Origin: Ceratothoa steindachneri
Taxonomy: Eukaryota > Arthropoda > Malacostraca > Isopoda > Cymothoidae
Assembly: GCA_963969495.1 (NCBI GenBank)
Contig: OZ018330.1
Location: forward strand, 45,870,394-45,934,393
DNA: 64,000 nucleotides
Reading direction: 5' to 3'
The notes below the pieces were generated by a model, which saw only the letters and a program-made list of their open reading frames with translations, was not told where the DNA came from and ran no database searches. A program made the translations under genes and the position numbers. Shown here one piece after another: positions 53,237-64,000 of the stretch (positions are counted from its first letter, which is position 1; every line of letters starts with the position of its first letter).

Positions 53237-54400
53237 CAGGGAAAATAGCCGTATTAAAGGCAAGCTTAAAAACCTTGAGGAATTCTATGACCCAAGGGCT
53301 ATATCACTCAAAGATGATATCCATGTCATATGGGATATGGATTCATTGAGACATATCCCTAAAACTTTGTCTGTTGCAGAGGAAAAGGTTTACAAAGCTT
53401 TAAGGCTTCTGCGGAGATCAAGTATGGTAGATTCTTTGTGGGTCTACCATGGAAAACAATTAACCCTAATCTCCTTAATAATTATGACATAGCATAGTCC
53501 CGTCTTATAAATATAGTAGCCAAATTGAGGCGAGATAACCCTTCACTTTTGCAGGTTTTCCAGAAGCACCTTGAAATGATACATAGAGGAAGTGAGGCCA
53601 AATACTCCTAACATAAAGGGAGCAAAAATACACTATCTCACACACCATGGCGTGCGGAAAGATTCACAAACAACTCTACGCGTAGTTTTTGACTGTTCAG
53701 CAGGTAGCGTAAGTCTAAATGATTGTCTAAATCCTGGTCTTTCGTAGATTAATAACTTGTACCATATCCTTATTAGATTTTGGCAGTGTCCATTTGCATG
53801 TATTGCAGATATTGATAAGGTTTATCTTCAAATAAATCTAATGGGGGAAGACAAGGACTCGCCGGGTTTCTATGGCTAAAAAATCAGTCACAACAGAATA
53901 ATCCGTTGATACCCTTTACGTACAAGAGTATTTTTTATTGGTTTCTCTAGAAGCCAATATCTGGTGTGCGCTTCTATAATGGAGCTAATGCAGACAAAAG
54001 TGCGAAAATACGCAAGTATATTTTCTAAAGGTCATTATGTGTATAACTTATCATGTACATTTTATTCTGAGGAAGACAGCGTCTTTCTATGAAGAGGTTA
54101 CAGGTGTATTAAAATAAGCCAGTTTGAATTTGAGGGAATGGTATTCGAATTCCCACCTCTGTAACTCTTTTTCAGAAATCAATGTAATTTAGCAAAAGAA
54201 CAATTGGAGGTACTTGGTCTTGGCTGGGACACTGCAAAGGAGGAATTATACTTTCCTAATCGGCAAATTCCCTTTGCAGCCCAAAGTAAAAGGGAGGTTT
54301 TACGAGCCATGGCTTCTCTCTATGACCCATTAGGGTACCTCTTGCCAATTACCATTAATACAAGGTTGTTTATGAAGAGTCTATGGTATAAAACATAGAT
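53237..54400 (+). pseudogene. BEL/Pao reverse transcriptase
   Basis: Successive blocks are KNLEEFYDPRAISLKDDIHV, LSVAEEKVYKA, FVGLPWKTINPNLLNNYDIA (frame-shifted), IHYLTHHGVRKDSQTT, LRVVFDCSAGSVSLNDCLN, then CIADIDKVYLQINLMGEDKD with the first catalytic Asp region. The second catalytic block is destroyed. At 54204-54398 the connection domain reads VLGLGWDTAKEELYF and MASLYDPLGYLLPITINTRL. The Asp-containing LRVVFDCSA-type motif is specific to BEL/Pao. At least six stops or shifts are present. Confidence 0.85.
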
Positions 54401-54445
54401 TGGGGTGAGCTTCTGGAGTCTGACTCTCAAACGGTATGGAATAAA

Positions 54446-54814
54446 TTGGTTGCACGCTTAAAACAAGGTTGGGAGATTACATTCCTCCGGGTAACATTAC
54501 AGTCTATCAATGTTGAACTCCACTACTTTTGTGATAGTAACACCAAGGCTTATAAGACAATAGTGTTTTCCGTATTTAGAAATAATGTATGTCATGTTAT
54601 GGCTAAAGCGAAGATAGTCGAAAAATCTAAAACTATCTCCAAATTGGAACTAACATCTGCTTATTTTCAGCTAGAATAGTGAATGAATTATTATCCACTC
54701 TTGATAAGAGTATTTAAGTTAGTGTTAATGTGGACGAATAGCCAAATAGTTCTTCACTGCTTCGTGTCTGACATTAAGTACGAGCCTTACATTCAGGATA
54801 AAATAGATGAAATA
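54446..54814 (+). pseudogene. BEL/Pao RNase H-like region, truncated
   Basis: VELHYFCDSNTKAYKTIVFS (with the first Asp) and MAKAKIVEKSKTISKLELTS occupy 54510-54670. After a stop, MWTNSQIVLHCFVSDIKYEP follows near 54730, where active relatives have WTDSQIV. Sequence identity stops at 54814, where the family N LINE begins. Integrase would normally follow. Confidence 0.8.
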
Positions 54815-54949
54815 TGCCTGCCTCCCCCCGGCTCAGGAATATGCGACCTACAACAAAGAGAGTCGAATAAAATGAAGGATGCCAGACTCCTCCAAAAAGT
54901 CAGATAGTGCGGAGGTTTGTATGGACTAACCCGTCCTGGGTACAAGGAA

Positions 54950-57760
54950 CAAGCGGTACCGATCCTGCTCGCCCAGATACGGGGACAGGCAGCATGCGCG
55001 AAGGTCACCCAGACTAAGACATTCAAAAAGAATGTGCCGAAAAGTCAGGGGAACAACGCAGTCATCGCAATAAGCTACCGGCGAGCGCTCCATCAAATGG
55101 TGGTGGATCCTGCGAGTGTGTCCAATTCGAAGACGACAGAAAGCGGCCTGAAACCATCACGGCATTTGAGGGGAGGTCCATGGGAACAATCGGGGCGCAA
55201 GGGCACGCAACTATAAGTTCCCCTAGACCGTCTCCCATCCTCTTTTCCAAGCGACACGGAGGGTTATCCTGTTGCTGTCACTTAGTCATTGTGAGGAAAA
55301 GCCAAGTGCTGGTCTGGTCGCTCAGTCCTCGCGGAATCTTTGGCGCCTTCATCGGTGCTCTCATTCCTCGTAATTCCCACATTTCCAGGAACCCAGCATA
55401 GGATAATCTCGACCCGCCCCCAGCTCGCAGCAACCGTGGCACTCGAGGCACTTTGTAGGTTGATATAGATCTCAATCCGGTCTCTAAACGGGGCACGGCG
55501 CGTTATCTCCCGAACCGAGCAGTATATTGCAACCAGTTCAGTCTTGAAGAGAGACGTAGGGCCTGGTTGAGCCCCTCTGACTTAAAACAGAGGGGATACA
55601 GCGTAAAAACCGACCCCCTCACAGTACTTGGAGCCATCTGTGTATACTGGCAGGGATCCTGCGTGACACGGAGTGTACTCACTAAAGACCGAACATAATA
55701 GTGACGGCGGTGTGGAAGCTTTAGGAGCAGTGGAGTGGCGACGCGAAAAATAGTCAAAGGTGGGACCCTCTAGGTTGGTGTCCTGGGCAGAACCAGAGGC
55801 ACCACCGGCCCGAGATCTACACCGAGCTCTGGAATGAGTTTCCTAGCCCTAAACCCAACGAACGTAGGATCGATAGAAAAGAATGCAGTAGTCCCATCAG
55901 CACCCCAGTTGTTGAACGTCACAGAAGAAGAATGTCCATGGCGCGGGTACAAAAGACCCTAAAGCTGTAAATATGAGCCTCCCAGGTGAGGCATCGGTTG
56001 AAAGAGAGACCAAAAGAAACGGTGAAAATCCACCAATTCCAGGGGAACTCCGTTTAGGAACAAGTTCGGGTTGGAGTTGAGCCGTGGCTGGCGGAAGAAT
56101 TTCACCACTTTGGTCTTGGCCCAGGAAAATCAAAACCTGTGTGCTTCGGAATAGGAAGATATGCGGTTCAATACCTCTTGGATTCTACGCTTCAGAGTTG
56201 GCATCTGGGCCGCACCGATAAGAGTTTGAACGGTTCTCCACGTAGAGCGTAGAGAGGACATCTTCCGGCAGCATTGAGGTGATACCGTTGATGCTCAGGG
56301 CAAAGAGTGTGACACTAAGGACATGTGGTATCATAAGCATTCTCCAGATCCAAAAACACCGTGGCGTAGTGCTGTCTACGAAGGAAGGCCTCAGAGACTG
56401 CATTTTCCAGTCGGAGCAAAGCATTTGACGTGGAGTGGAACTTATGGAAGCCACATTGTGTGGAAGACAGATGGACTCCGCTGTCTAGGAAAAAAGCTAG
56501 CCTAACATTTGCCAATTTATCTATCAACTTGAACACGCAGAAAGTTAGAGAGATTCGGAAAAAAGCGAGCAGAGTGGCTATTCGCTAGGAGTCTTGGAGG
56601 ATACCGTCTGTCCAGATTCTGTTGAACAAATCTAAAAGAAAGTCCATGAATTGCTCGCCTACGTGTCGAAGCTGCTTGGCATACGAGACATCGTACGGGA
56701 GCGGTATGCAATTCACTCAATATAAACCTATCAGTGAAGGGTTCCCAGCCTTTAGAGTTAAAGTCCAGTAGGCGACCATCAGTGATAACACGACGTGCAT
56801 CAGCATCCCGACTAGAGAATGCGGGGATAGCAGTTGCTAATGACTCCGCCACGGATGCGAAGAGCGAGATTGCGGGTCCTTTCTCTTGGAAAAATGGGAG
56901 GGGGTTCATGTGAAAACCTGCCCCGAATCCTTTTGATTCGCTTCCAAACGTCTGTTAAATGGGTCTTGTTGCTAAGTCAATATACGTAGGTCCACCAAGA
57001 AGAATGGTGGGTGTGCATAGAAACATGCCAGAAGTAAGCCCTAGTTCAACGAAATTTACCAACAGTTAAATCGTTCGGGCGGCAGTTATAGTGCATGTAG
57101 GCACAACGTTTCTGTTGGAGGACCGTCTCACACTCGGATGACAGTCACATTAGCAGTCGGCGTGCAAAATCGCTAAACGTTTGAGCAATAGTAGTTAGGC
57201 CCTCGGCTTACTCGAGAAGAACTCAACGGCCACATCCACCGACCTAAACTCCTCAACTGAGACAGCAAAATCAGTCATTTCCTGAAATGTGGACCACTGA
57301 ACCCGCGCCAAACACCATCGGGGGGAGGGGGGGCTCTCTCAGGGGGCAGCGGTTCATAAAATGTTATTTGAATGGGATAGTGATCACTACCATGGAGGTC
57401 ATCGATCACTTCCAACCCAAAATCAGGCTGTGCATCCGTAGAGCACAGGGATAGACCAAGGCAGGAAAATGAAGCGGTTCTCTGGCAATGATACGTAAAC
57501 TCATCCACATTTAGGACACCTATCTCCAGCTCGTCTATTAGGTCGGCAAGGACTTGACCCATGGGATTGATAGAGTAGTCTTCCCAGAAGGGAGGTGTAC
57601 TGTTCAAATACCCGAGTTGTAGAAAGGGCCTAAGCAACCGTGCAACGATGTGCCATAAGTCGTCCGCGTTGAAGTTGGCCTACGGTGGAATTTACTAAGG
57701 AATACCAGTATACCTCCTACGGCTGTGCTCGTAGGCCTGAAGAGGCAAGGAGCAAAGGAT
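54950..57760 (-). pseudogene. Family N ORF2 (third copy), degraded
   Basis: The endonuclease piece (57637-57275) has DYSINPMGQVLADLIDELEI and DDLHGSDHYPIQITF, but the GDxN motif reads GYLN. RT pieces are DSGVHLSSTQCGFHKFHSTS (56536-56315) and VLSVTLFALSINGI with LYVEN in place of the catalytic LYVDD (56454-56185). About 100 nt between the two RT blocks are deleted. RNase H is represented by YTQMAP, SRLNWLQYTARFG-like frames (55757-55503). A C-terminal remnant is near 55080. It is not functional. Confidence 0.8.
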
Positions 57761-59600
57761 GTCTTTTTTTAAAATGAGGCAGAAGACGTCCAGGGTAATA
57801 CCGGGCGCGCCAGGACAAAGTCCTTAACCTCGCGAAATGAGAGATGATCCGTAGCCTAAACGGCCAGGATTTCCTTCTCTTGGAGGTAAGCACCAAATTG
57901 CTTCGAAGAAGCGGAGTGTAGTTCTCCTCAATTGACACACTTGGCCATACACGATATAAAATTATCGTGTAGGGCATTGGAGAATCTTTTACAGACTTCG
58001 GGTAAACCCGACTTTGCACGTCTAAATTAGCGATTCTTATGGCCAAAGCCGTACCAGTAGATGCAGCTCCAGTGGCACCAGAGCCTGTCACGGTCAATGT
58101 GACGAAGAGTATAGAGGTGGGTCTCGAAGCCCCTCCCTGTTTTCGCATCACACGTTCGACACTGACTGCCCCATGGTCGGCCAGTTCTAAGGTGATGTCT
58201 TCTATGGAGTAGTCCACGAGTTCCCTCGCATAAACCACTCCTTTCATGATTTTAGGCCGCCTGCCTGCTCTCACTCACCGGCGAGCCATTAAATTTCTGA
58301 AGGGCACTAATCATGGCCGCTTCGGAGGGGTTCGACGCATGCGCTAGAATGCTCCCGTTCAAGAAATGGATCACATTCGTCTCTTTATTAATTATGTTAG
58401 CTAACGCTCTAATCTGCTGGATCATGTTGCCATTGGACAACATGCTGCTATCAGCCGAGCAAATAATCAGAAAATGTTTGAAGTCAGCGGGCTCAAAAAC
58501 CCCAGGTAATCTCTGAATGAGGGTACCCGATGTTAACGAGGCTCCGCTCAGCGCACTTGCGACTTTGCTCTTAGTCTGGGCCCATACTCCCCAGGGTGCC
58601 TTATTCCCGGAGGGCCCGATTTTGGCCTCGTCACTTACCAAAACGGCAGCCGATCCGTTTGTCTCTGGAGCTCCCGCGGAGGGTGAGGATCCCTCAGGCC
58701 TCTTTGTATTCATATTACGTCTTTTCCTTTTAGGTCAGGACGGTGGGGAATGGACCCACTTCCCTCCACCACCGCCGGAAGGAGCCCCTAGCCCGGACGG
58801 ACCGTCCTCAACAAGACCCTTCTCCGAATTGGAGAAGGTTTTAGTTCTCAAAGGGCAAAGGGTCATCAAGCGGCGGCGGAGGTCCCTCGTCTCCTAATGA
58901 TTTCTCGGGGGCTGAGCCACGTAAAGGGAGCTTGCACAGGGGTGGATTCAGGTTAGGTGTTTGACACCGAGCCCAGGTTCGCCCCTGTAGAATATCCTGT
59001 TATCAGTGGCTGGGTTACCTACGGGATCATGTCTAGCTTGAGGGTGCCTCCATGTGGTCATCCCACAACCAAGGCATCACAGATCGCATTCGTGGTACCT
59101 TTTGTCGTGACATCTATGGCGGGCGAACCGACCTCCATTGTAGAAAAAGGGGGGCAGTCACGCCGACCCCCCGCAATGTCAAAATGCATGACTGCAGGGG
59201 GCAGGGCCCGAAAGGCCACGATTTGCCTTGCCTCTTTAAAGGGGTTGGCTCTATCGAGTCACTCCCGGGAGCGGTCGATTTTAGGCCGCCTGCCTGCTCT
59301 CTTGGCAGTCCCCTGCGATAGAAAAAGGGGACCGTCATTGGTCGAAGAGTGAGTCACCCATGGACGACTTCACAGCAAAGGGTAAGGGCGAAACCCCCAC
59401 ACCCGTAGGGCTAGGAGAGGAGTAAGCCTTTCCACGCTGGAAGAAGAGGGTTAGAGGGGCCCCTGAGAAAGCAAAGGGGGGTCCTTCTTTTCAGAGGTGG
59501 GGGTGCCAAGAACGGCTCCAAAGATGGCATAGAGGAAGCCTCTTGGCTTCATGAGGATGGAGAGAGGGGAACCCCCCTCCGACGGCCTAAAAAGGGACTA
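57717..59600 (-). pseudogene. Family N ORF1 (third copy), degraded
   Basis: Two open pieces remain. 58713-58252 has LIQRLPGVFEPADFKHFLII, SNGNMIQQIRALANIINKET and ILAHASNPSEAAMIS. 58274-57717 has ELVDYSIEDITLELADHGAV and VERVMRKQGGASRPTSILFV. The zinc knuckles are frameshifted (near 58050-57930). The proline/serine-rich N-terminus extends to about 59600 with DNA similarity to 19730-20020 (GCTTACTCCTCTCCTA, GGGGACTGCCAAGA). Because its middle region is intact, it helps to define ORF1 where the copy at 19643 is frameshifted. Confidence 0.8.
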
Positions 59601-59640
59601 GTGTTAATTCGTCCTCTTCTCCACCTAGGATGGGCGAGGT

Positions 59641-60126
59641 CGCGCTTGGAGGCGGATTCCCATGCTTATTTCCCCTATTGCATTTTATTGTAACCATTTT
59701 TGTAGAAAAGGATAAAAGGCTACATGGAAAGTATGTAAATACTAGGACCTTCCAATGAACTAGGAGGTTAAGAGGAAAGTCTACATAGAATCAGAAAATT
59801 CCAGAATGTGATCATTCACATATCCTCGTTCCACGGGTTGAACGTCGATGGGCTTTGGCAACCAGGCCCACCATTCAGGCGAAATTGTCCTCGAGCTTTA
59901 ACCATAAAGGATGTACTGGAAGAAGGTGAGCAGAGTCGGCTGCCCAGCACACCCCGTACCTAATACTTGCCCTAGCCAGCGGATTTTCGGCCCTCGCAGC
60001 AGGTAGGGACCTCCGGGTTATACACTGCCACTCCACTAAGGACGCATAAGAGGACGAAAGTGCATCGGGCAGCTAGAACCTCTGTGGATAGGAGAGCAAG
60101 TGTGGAAAGGGGTACGAGGAAATATA
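59641..60126. other. Unassigned
   Basis: No motif is supported. I looked for the continuation of the BEL/Pao integrase beyond the family N copy and could not find it convincingly. Confidence 0.4.
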
Positions 60127-60575
60127 CAGCAAGTCCTCACTTAACGACGTACTCGTTTAATGACGACTCGGAGTTACGACGGCCGTCACGACCGGTCCGA
60201 TATTTGTTTAACAAAAATCTCTCGAAGTTACGACGCGCGCATAACCTTCCTAGTGCCGAGATTGCCGGGTCGACTTGTTTGTGCACATGTTTTTGTGTCT
60301 TCCACAAGAGTACAAATTATTATATAAGTCCAATTAGTATTAGTCGAAATAAAGAGAATAAGTGCCGAGAGTGCAGATAACACATGACTTCATTAATAGG
60401 CCTGACGCTATGCATGACTTCATTAATAGGCCTGACGCTATGCATGACTTCATTAATAAGCCTGACGCTATGCGTCGGCTAAGTTGTCGGTCAATGGGGA
60501 GGTTCGTTCAACGACGGAATCGCGTAACGACGGGGTCGTTGGAACGGAACCTCGTCGTTAAGCGAGGACTTGCTG
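60127..60575. mobile_element. Tigger/pogo-like MITE, 449 bp
   Basis: The ends are inverted repeats: CAGCAAGTCCTCACTTAACG at 60127-60146 and, from 60575 on the other strand, CAGCAAGTCCTCGCTTAACG (one mismatch in 23). TA flanks both ends (60125-60126, 60576-60577). The style (CAG..TCCTCGCTTAACGACG) is that of Tigger/pogo ends. There is no transposase, so the element depends on an autonomous relative. The ends differ from those of the Tigger at 12075, so that element is not its direct source. A 30-bp tandem repeat lies inside. Confidence 0.85.
60381..60470. repeat. Tandem repeat inside the MITE, 30 bp x 3
   Basis: Three units of 30 bp start at 60381, 60411 and 60441, each with ATGACTTCATTAATAGGCCT (AAGCCT in the third). 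There are no spacers, so this is not a CRISPR array. Confidence 0.9.
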
Positions 60576-61865
60576 TAATGAAGAGAAGAAGAGACAGGCG
60601 GGTCCACTAAGGAGTAGGGTAGGTGATCACCTATTATTATTATCACACCCTGATGCTAGGTGATCCCAGGATGGCATGCAGTCCACCAAGGCACCATGGC
60701 TACCGGACCGAACTCTGCCCAGGTGGAAACAGTACCACTGGTACAAAGCGCGGTTAGAAAAGGTTGAAGGGATACTACGAAATGGTAATAATAATAAAGA
60801 TAAGAATATTAATAGCTAATAATACACGAAAATAATAATACACAATAATAATAATAATTTTAATATATAATAATAAATTATGACAAATACTACTAATTAA
60901 TAGTAATAAATAATGATAACAATAAAAAGAATGATAATAAAAAAGTAGTATGTAGTGCTAATAATGATACTAATAATGAAAATGCAAAGTAGTGGTGAGA
61001 GGGGGCGAGGGGAAAGCGCACCAACAAATTTTCTAGGCCCGTCAGAGAGTTCAAGTCAACCCGGTGACGACGGGGCTTCCCTCATTTGCACTCAGGCCGG
61101 GGGGATGTGCACCTCCTACGGGTACCAAGTGTACCAGGCTACACAGGGTAAGGTCCTGCGGGGCACGATCCTTTCAATTATCTCCCTCATATCCGTTACA
61201 CGTGTGCACCCGGCAAACCAACCGCCACCCTCGACTTGCACTCGCCGTCACAACAGTGTAAATACCTTACTTGTGAACCACACGCGCGCACTTCATTTAC
61301 TCCACATGCGCCCATAACCCCCCCCCCCCTTTCTCCCAAGTTTCCTACGACACTGAACTACAAGTAATAGGCTCAGACCTACACTCTCTCCCTTGATCTA
61401 CTCTTCCCATATCCTTAAGAGCGTTAGCCTGTTTCATTCCTCTCTTTACCATTAGCTGCTATTTCCACTAGCTCTAGTCCTAGCCGGCTATTTCCACTAG
61501 TTCTACTTCTAGCCCACGCAAATAGGGACTGCCCATGGGTCTAGTGCTGAGATCTTTCCTGAGCTCATTGACTAACGGCTCCAACATAGCTATCCTTTCT
61601 GAATCTTGTCCTCTTCCCTCCTCTAATTCCACTACATACTCTCGCAGCCCACCACATACAATGCAACCAGCTTATCATTCCACATCCATTACAAACACTC
61701 CACGATTCACGCTCATTTTAACCCTCACTCATCCACTTTGGCTCAACTCGTTGCACTCAGCCATTTTTACCTAATTAATATTTTAAAAAAAACATCGACT
61801 TTTAAAGGATAACTTTACGATTCCCAGAACTCCCGATGGCCCTAGTATCACTACCACTACTAGTA
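60576..61865. other. Low-complexity, no recognised gene
   Basis: AAT-rich microsatellite-like sequence (about 60770-60990) precedes a more complex, GC-richer part (61000-61320) and a CT-rich part (61380-61770). The ORFs (120 and 79 codons) have no recognisable motif. Confidence 0.5.
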
Positions 61866-61868
61866 GTG

Positions 61869-61869
<1 letters not shown>

Positions 61870-61936
<67 letters not shown>

Positions 61937-62240
61937 AAAATAATAAAAATAATAAAAAATAATAATAAAATAAAATAATACAAATAAAAAAATAATAATA
62001 AAAAATGCTAATAAATAATAATGATGATAATAATAATGATAATAATATTAATAATAAATAATATCAATAATAGTAATAATAATAATAAATAATAATAATA
62101 AAAATAATAATAAAAATAATAATAAAATAAGAATAATAATAATAAATAATATAATAATAAATAATAACAATAATAAGAATAATAATAAATAATAACAATA
62201 ATGATAATATAATAAATAATAATAAAAAAAAAAATAATAA
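61870..62240. repeat. (CTA)n then (AAT)n microsatellites
   Basis: 61870-61935 is (CTA)n. 61936-62240 is imperfect (AAT)n/(AATA)n. These generate poly-Ser and poly-Ile/Tyr ORFs on the minus strand that are not genes. Confidence 0.95.
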
Positions 62241-62500
62241 ACGAAGCCATGTAGCTTAAAATTGGAGTGGAGTTGAGAAAACAAAAACGACCCCCAAAAT
62301 GTTTTGCAATTCAGAAACATTTTATCTTAACATTTTCACATCATCAAATGTATCTTTCTTTCAACGGCCTTTCCCATTCCCTTGGCTGACTTTTCAACTC
62401 CAACGTTACAGGCTTAGGTCCTTTACCAATTTAACCTTTTTTAACATTTTAGCTGACTTTGATTTTCATTTGGAGACATTTTGTTTTAATATTTGTACTC

Positions 62501-62518
62501 TATACACTTAAGTGTATA
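62501..62518. repeat. 18-bp perfect palindrome
   Basis: TATACACTTAAGTGTATA is self-complementary. It lies 103 bp before the Tc1-like transposase start and could be part of that element's end, but I found no partner repeat. Confidence 0.6.
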
Positions 62519-62620
62519 TAGTAGCCATCACCACCGTTCAGTGACGTCATGGAAAATTCCAGACCTTTCTCACTTGTGATCTGACTTTTCGTGGGTGTGT
62601 GGACACCGGCTTGGCTGCTA

Positions 62621-62930
62621 ATGGCAAGGCGACGTGAATTTTCAGAGTTCGAACGAGGCATGGTAGTGGGTACCAGCTGGAGGGGGCATTCTATTTCTGA
62701 AACTGTGCTCACATTCAATCTCCTTCGATCTATAGCGTTACAAAGAATACCTCATAGAAGGCATTACCGCGCAGACTGGACAACGCAGTGGCCGACCACG
62801 GCTACTAAATGATTGCGGCCATCGGCGTCTTGCTCCATTGTCTATGGTAACAAACAAGCAACAATGACTCAAATCGCACCTAACTTTAATGTAGGAGGTA
62901 CCGGAAGCATATCCATCAGGTGAGTGTAGC
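62621..62930 (+). pseudogene. Tc1-like transposase, N-terminal fragment
   Basis: MARRREFSEFERGMVVGTSW with HSISET (62621-62705) is the first helix-turn-helix of a Tc1-family transposase. After a frameshift, GRPRLLNDCGHRRLAPLSMV and TMTQIAPNFNVGG (62795-62900) give the linker and second HTH. The catalytic domain is missing. I start it at the second Met of the frame (62621), because the family begins MARR. Confidence 0.75.
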
Positions 62931-63086
62931 TTTCTTTACCTTACATGCAATATGAGAGCAAATGACCCACCGGAATGTTCCTGTTAACACCAGGGCATCG
63001 GATAGAGCACACCCTGCAGGAGGAGTACCCTGTGTAGTCTGTTACACTTGATATCTGGAGGAGCTACACGTCCTCCTGGCATGAAT

Positions 63087-63745
63087 GCAAATTAGTGAAG
63101 CCATCGTCACTCGGTTGAATATAACCCTCTGACGAGACCTGGAGAAGTTGTTAGTGGACTTCCTCCTCGTTTCATACCAGCGCTACTTTTTCTACGACAA
63201 TCCCCTCAAACTTTTTTTATCTACACTTGTTACCGGGTGGGGCTATTCTCTCCCAGACCGAGTGCAAATTAGGAAAGGCCCGTCTGATGAGGCTTGGAGG
63301 AGTTGTTGGTTCGCTTACACCTCGCTCCACACCGGCGCTAGTTTTCTACGACTATCCACTTAACCTTTTCTCTATCCGCACTTGGTACCGGGTGGAGCTG
63401 TCTTTCTCAGACTGAGTGCAAATTACGTAAGTCCCGTCACTCGTTTGAATTGAACTCTCTGACGAATCTTGGAGAAGTTGTTGGTGCGCTTCTTTTCCTT
63501 TTCATACCAGCGCTACATTTTCTAAGACTATTCCCACAACCTTACTCTAACCGCACTTGGTACTGGGTCAAGCTATTCTCTCCCACACCGAGTGCAAATT
63601 AGGGAAGTCCCGTCACTCGAATGAATTGAACTCTTTGGCGAGGCTTGAAGTTGTTGGTGCGCTTCCTCCTCGCTTCATACCAGCGCTACTTTTTCTACGA
63701 CTATCCCTTTAACCTTTTCTTCTATCTGCACTTGTTACCGAGAGA
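63087..63745. repeat. Satellite-like tandem array, ~175-bp unit, 4 copies
   Basis: Units begin with GCAAATTA at 63087, 63263, 63418 and 63593 (periods 176, 155, 175). They share TTGGTGCGCTTCCTC-type sequence, CATACCAGCGCTACTTTTTC, CTACGACTATCCC and CACTTGGTACCGGGT. The second unit lacks about 20 bp. Divergence between units is around 15 percent by eye. The last unit ends near 63745, where a transposase fragment begins. Confidence 0.9.
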
Positions 63746-63754
63746 ATTCCCGGG

Positions 63755-64000
63755 CTAAGTGCTCAAAAGATTGATGTTATTTTTAGCCAAGACCTTTGTT
63801 ATTGTTTTTGCTTGGTAAGAAGTTTCGTCATCATGCTGAAAAATACAGCTATCATCCCCAAAATGTCCTGAAATTCTGTGAAAAAGTGCTGGTGAAGCAA
63901 ATTTTGATAATATTTTGAGTTCATGGCAGAGTTCTTGGGCATATCTGTTAGTGGTTAAGTTCTTTTTGTTGAGAAACAACCCCAGACATGTAGAGTGTCC
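63755..64000 (-). pseudogene. Tc1-like transposase, catalytic part, running off the window
   Basis: Minus-strand reading from the edge gives HVWGCFS near 63985, then after a shift a 74-codon frame (63979-63755) with FGDDSCIFQHDDETSYQAKT and ITKVLAKNNIN. That is the block around the second catalytic Asp of Tc1-type DDE enzymes (FQHDNxPKH in active members; the histidine is changed). The remaining C-terminal part (SPDLNPIE) is absent beyond 63755. The N-terminal part lies outside the window. Confidence 0.72.

Larger units (their letters stand above)
50060..54814 (+). mobile_element. BEL/Pao LTR retrotransposon, decayed, with nested inserts
   Basis: The plus-strand order is gag N-terminal region, capsid-like part, (two nested TIR elements), gag zinc knuckle, a unit with tandem repeats, then pol (protease region unclear, RT, RNase H). 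It stops abruptly at 54814 against a family N LINE. Integrase and LTRs were not found. Motifs are BEL/Pao-specific, above all the LRVVFDCSAGSVSLNDCLN block of the RT. It is full of stops and so is an old copy. Confidence 0.8.
54815..59640 (-). mobile_element. LINE family N, third copy (3' end missing)
   Basis: Read downwards from about 59640: ORF1 N-terminus, ORF1 body, endonuclease (57637-57275), RT with an internal deletion, RNase H, and part of the 3' UTR up to 54815. There it matches 25810-25850 of the full copy (GTAGGT-GCA then CCTG and G-run), but the last ~170 bp and the poly(A) are absent. The missing 3' end means either a later deletion or a rearrangement, not a simple LINE insertion. 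It is more degraded than the copy at 19353. Confidence 0.82.

Noticed and set aside
61783..62320. Minus-strand ORFs of poly-Ser and poly-Ile/Tyr
   Set aside because: They are microsatellite translations of (CTA)n and (AAT)n.

Overview
This window is eukaryotic, almost certainly metazoan and probably arthropod (a crustacean would fit, but the sequence alone cannot prove it). The reasons are degenerate mariner, Tc1 and Tigger elements, Penelope-like elements, BEL/Pao and Ty3/gypsy retrotransposons, several LINE clades with 8-bp microsatellite tails, a tRNA-headed SINE candidate, many (TA)n and (AAT)n tracts, and long gene-free AT-rich stretches. I found no convincing host protein-coding gene, rRNA, functional tRNA or CRISPR array. 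Nearly every long ORF is transposon-derived.

Layout. 1-2.5 kb: a 51-bp-arm hairpin and a complete but dead mariner element with TA target duplication. 3.3-7.8 kb: a near-complete LINE (ORF1 plus EN-RT ORF2, broken by two frameshifts and one stop). 9.0-12.1 kb: a 5'-end LINE fragment, then a degenerate Penelope-like element followed by a roughly 400-bp inverted repeat around (TA)n. 12.1-13.0 kb: the first part of a Tigger/pogo transposon. It is interrupted by a GC-rich I-group LINE (called family N here) at 13.0-17.3 kb, whose two halves face opposite ways as twin priming predicts. 17.3-19.2 kb: a 5'-truncated CR1-like LINE. 19.35-26.0 kb: the longest copy of family N.

26.0-44.5 kb: a nested stack. 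The host layer is a minus-strand Ty3/gypsy-type LTR retrotransposon with the unusual order gag-PR-IN-RT-RNaseH (gmr1-like). A second I-group LINE sits in its 3' LTR with a 17-bp target duplication, about 1 kb of foreign DNA sits in the integrase C-terminus, and a young CR1-like LINE sits in gag with a 15-bp duplication. That LINE keeps both ORFs open, ORF1 encodes an SGNH/GDSL esterase, and its 3' UTR carries a duplicated, co-varying hairpin.

44.5-50 kb: fragments of a second Penelope-like element, a LINE ORF1, an IS630/mariner-type transposase and a SINE candidate. 50.1-54.8 kb: a decayed BEL/Pao element whose gag is split by two nested terminal-inverted-repeat elements; the inner one retains a TATA box, a short first exon and a splice-donor-like site. 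54.8-59.6 kb: a third family N copy. 60.1-64 kb: a 449-bp Tigger-like MITE, (CTA)n and (AAT)n tracts, a Tc1 fragment, a roughly 175-bp satellite-like tandem array and the end of another Tc1-like transposase running off the window.

How the parts work together: the autonomous families encode retrotransposition (ORF1 RNA-binding proteins; EN-RT with or without RNase H) or cut-and-paste transposition (DDE transposases). Almost all copies are dead; only the CR1-like LINE at 38.5-42.6 kb has fully open ORFs, and even it lacks part of its endonuclease.
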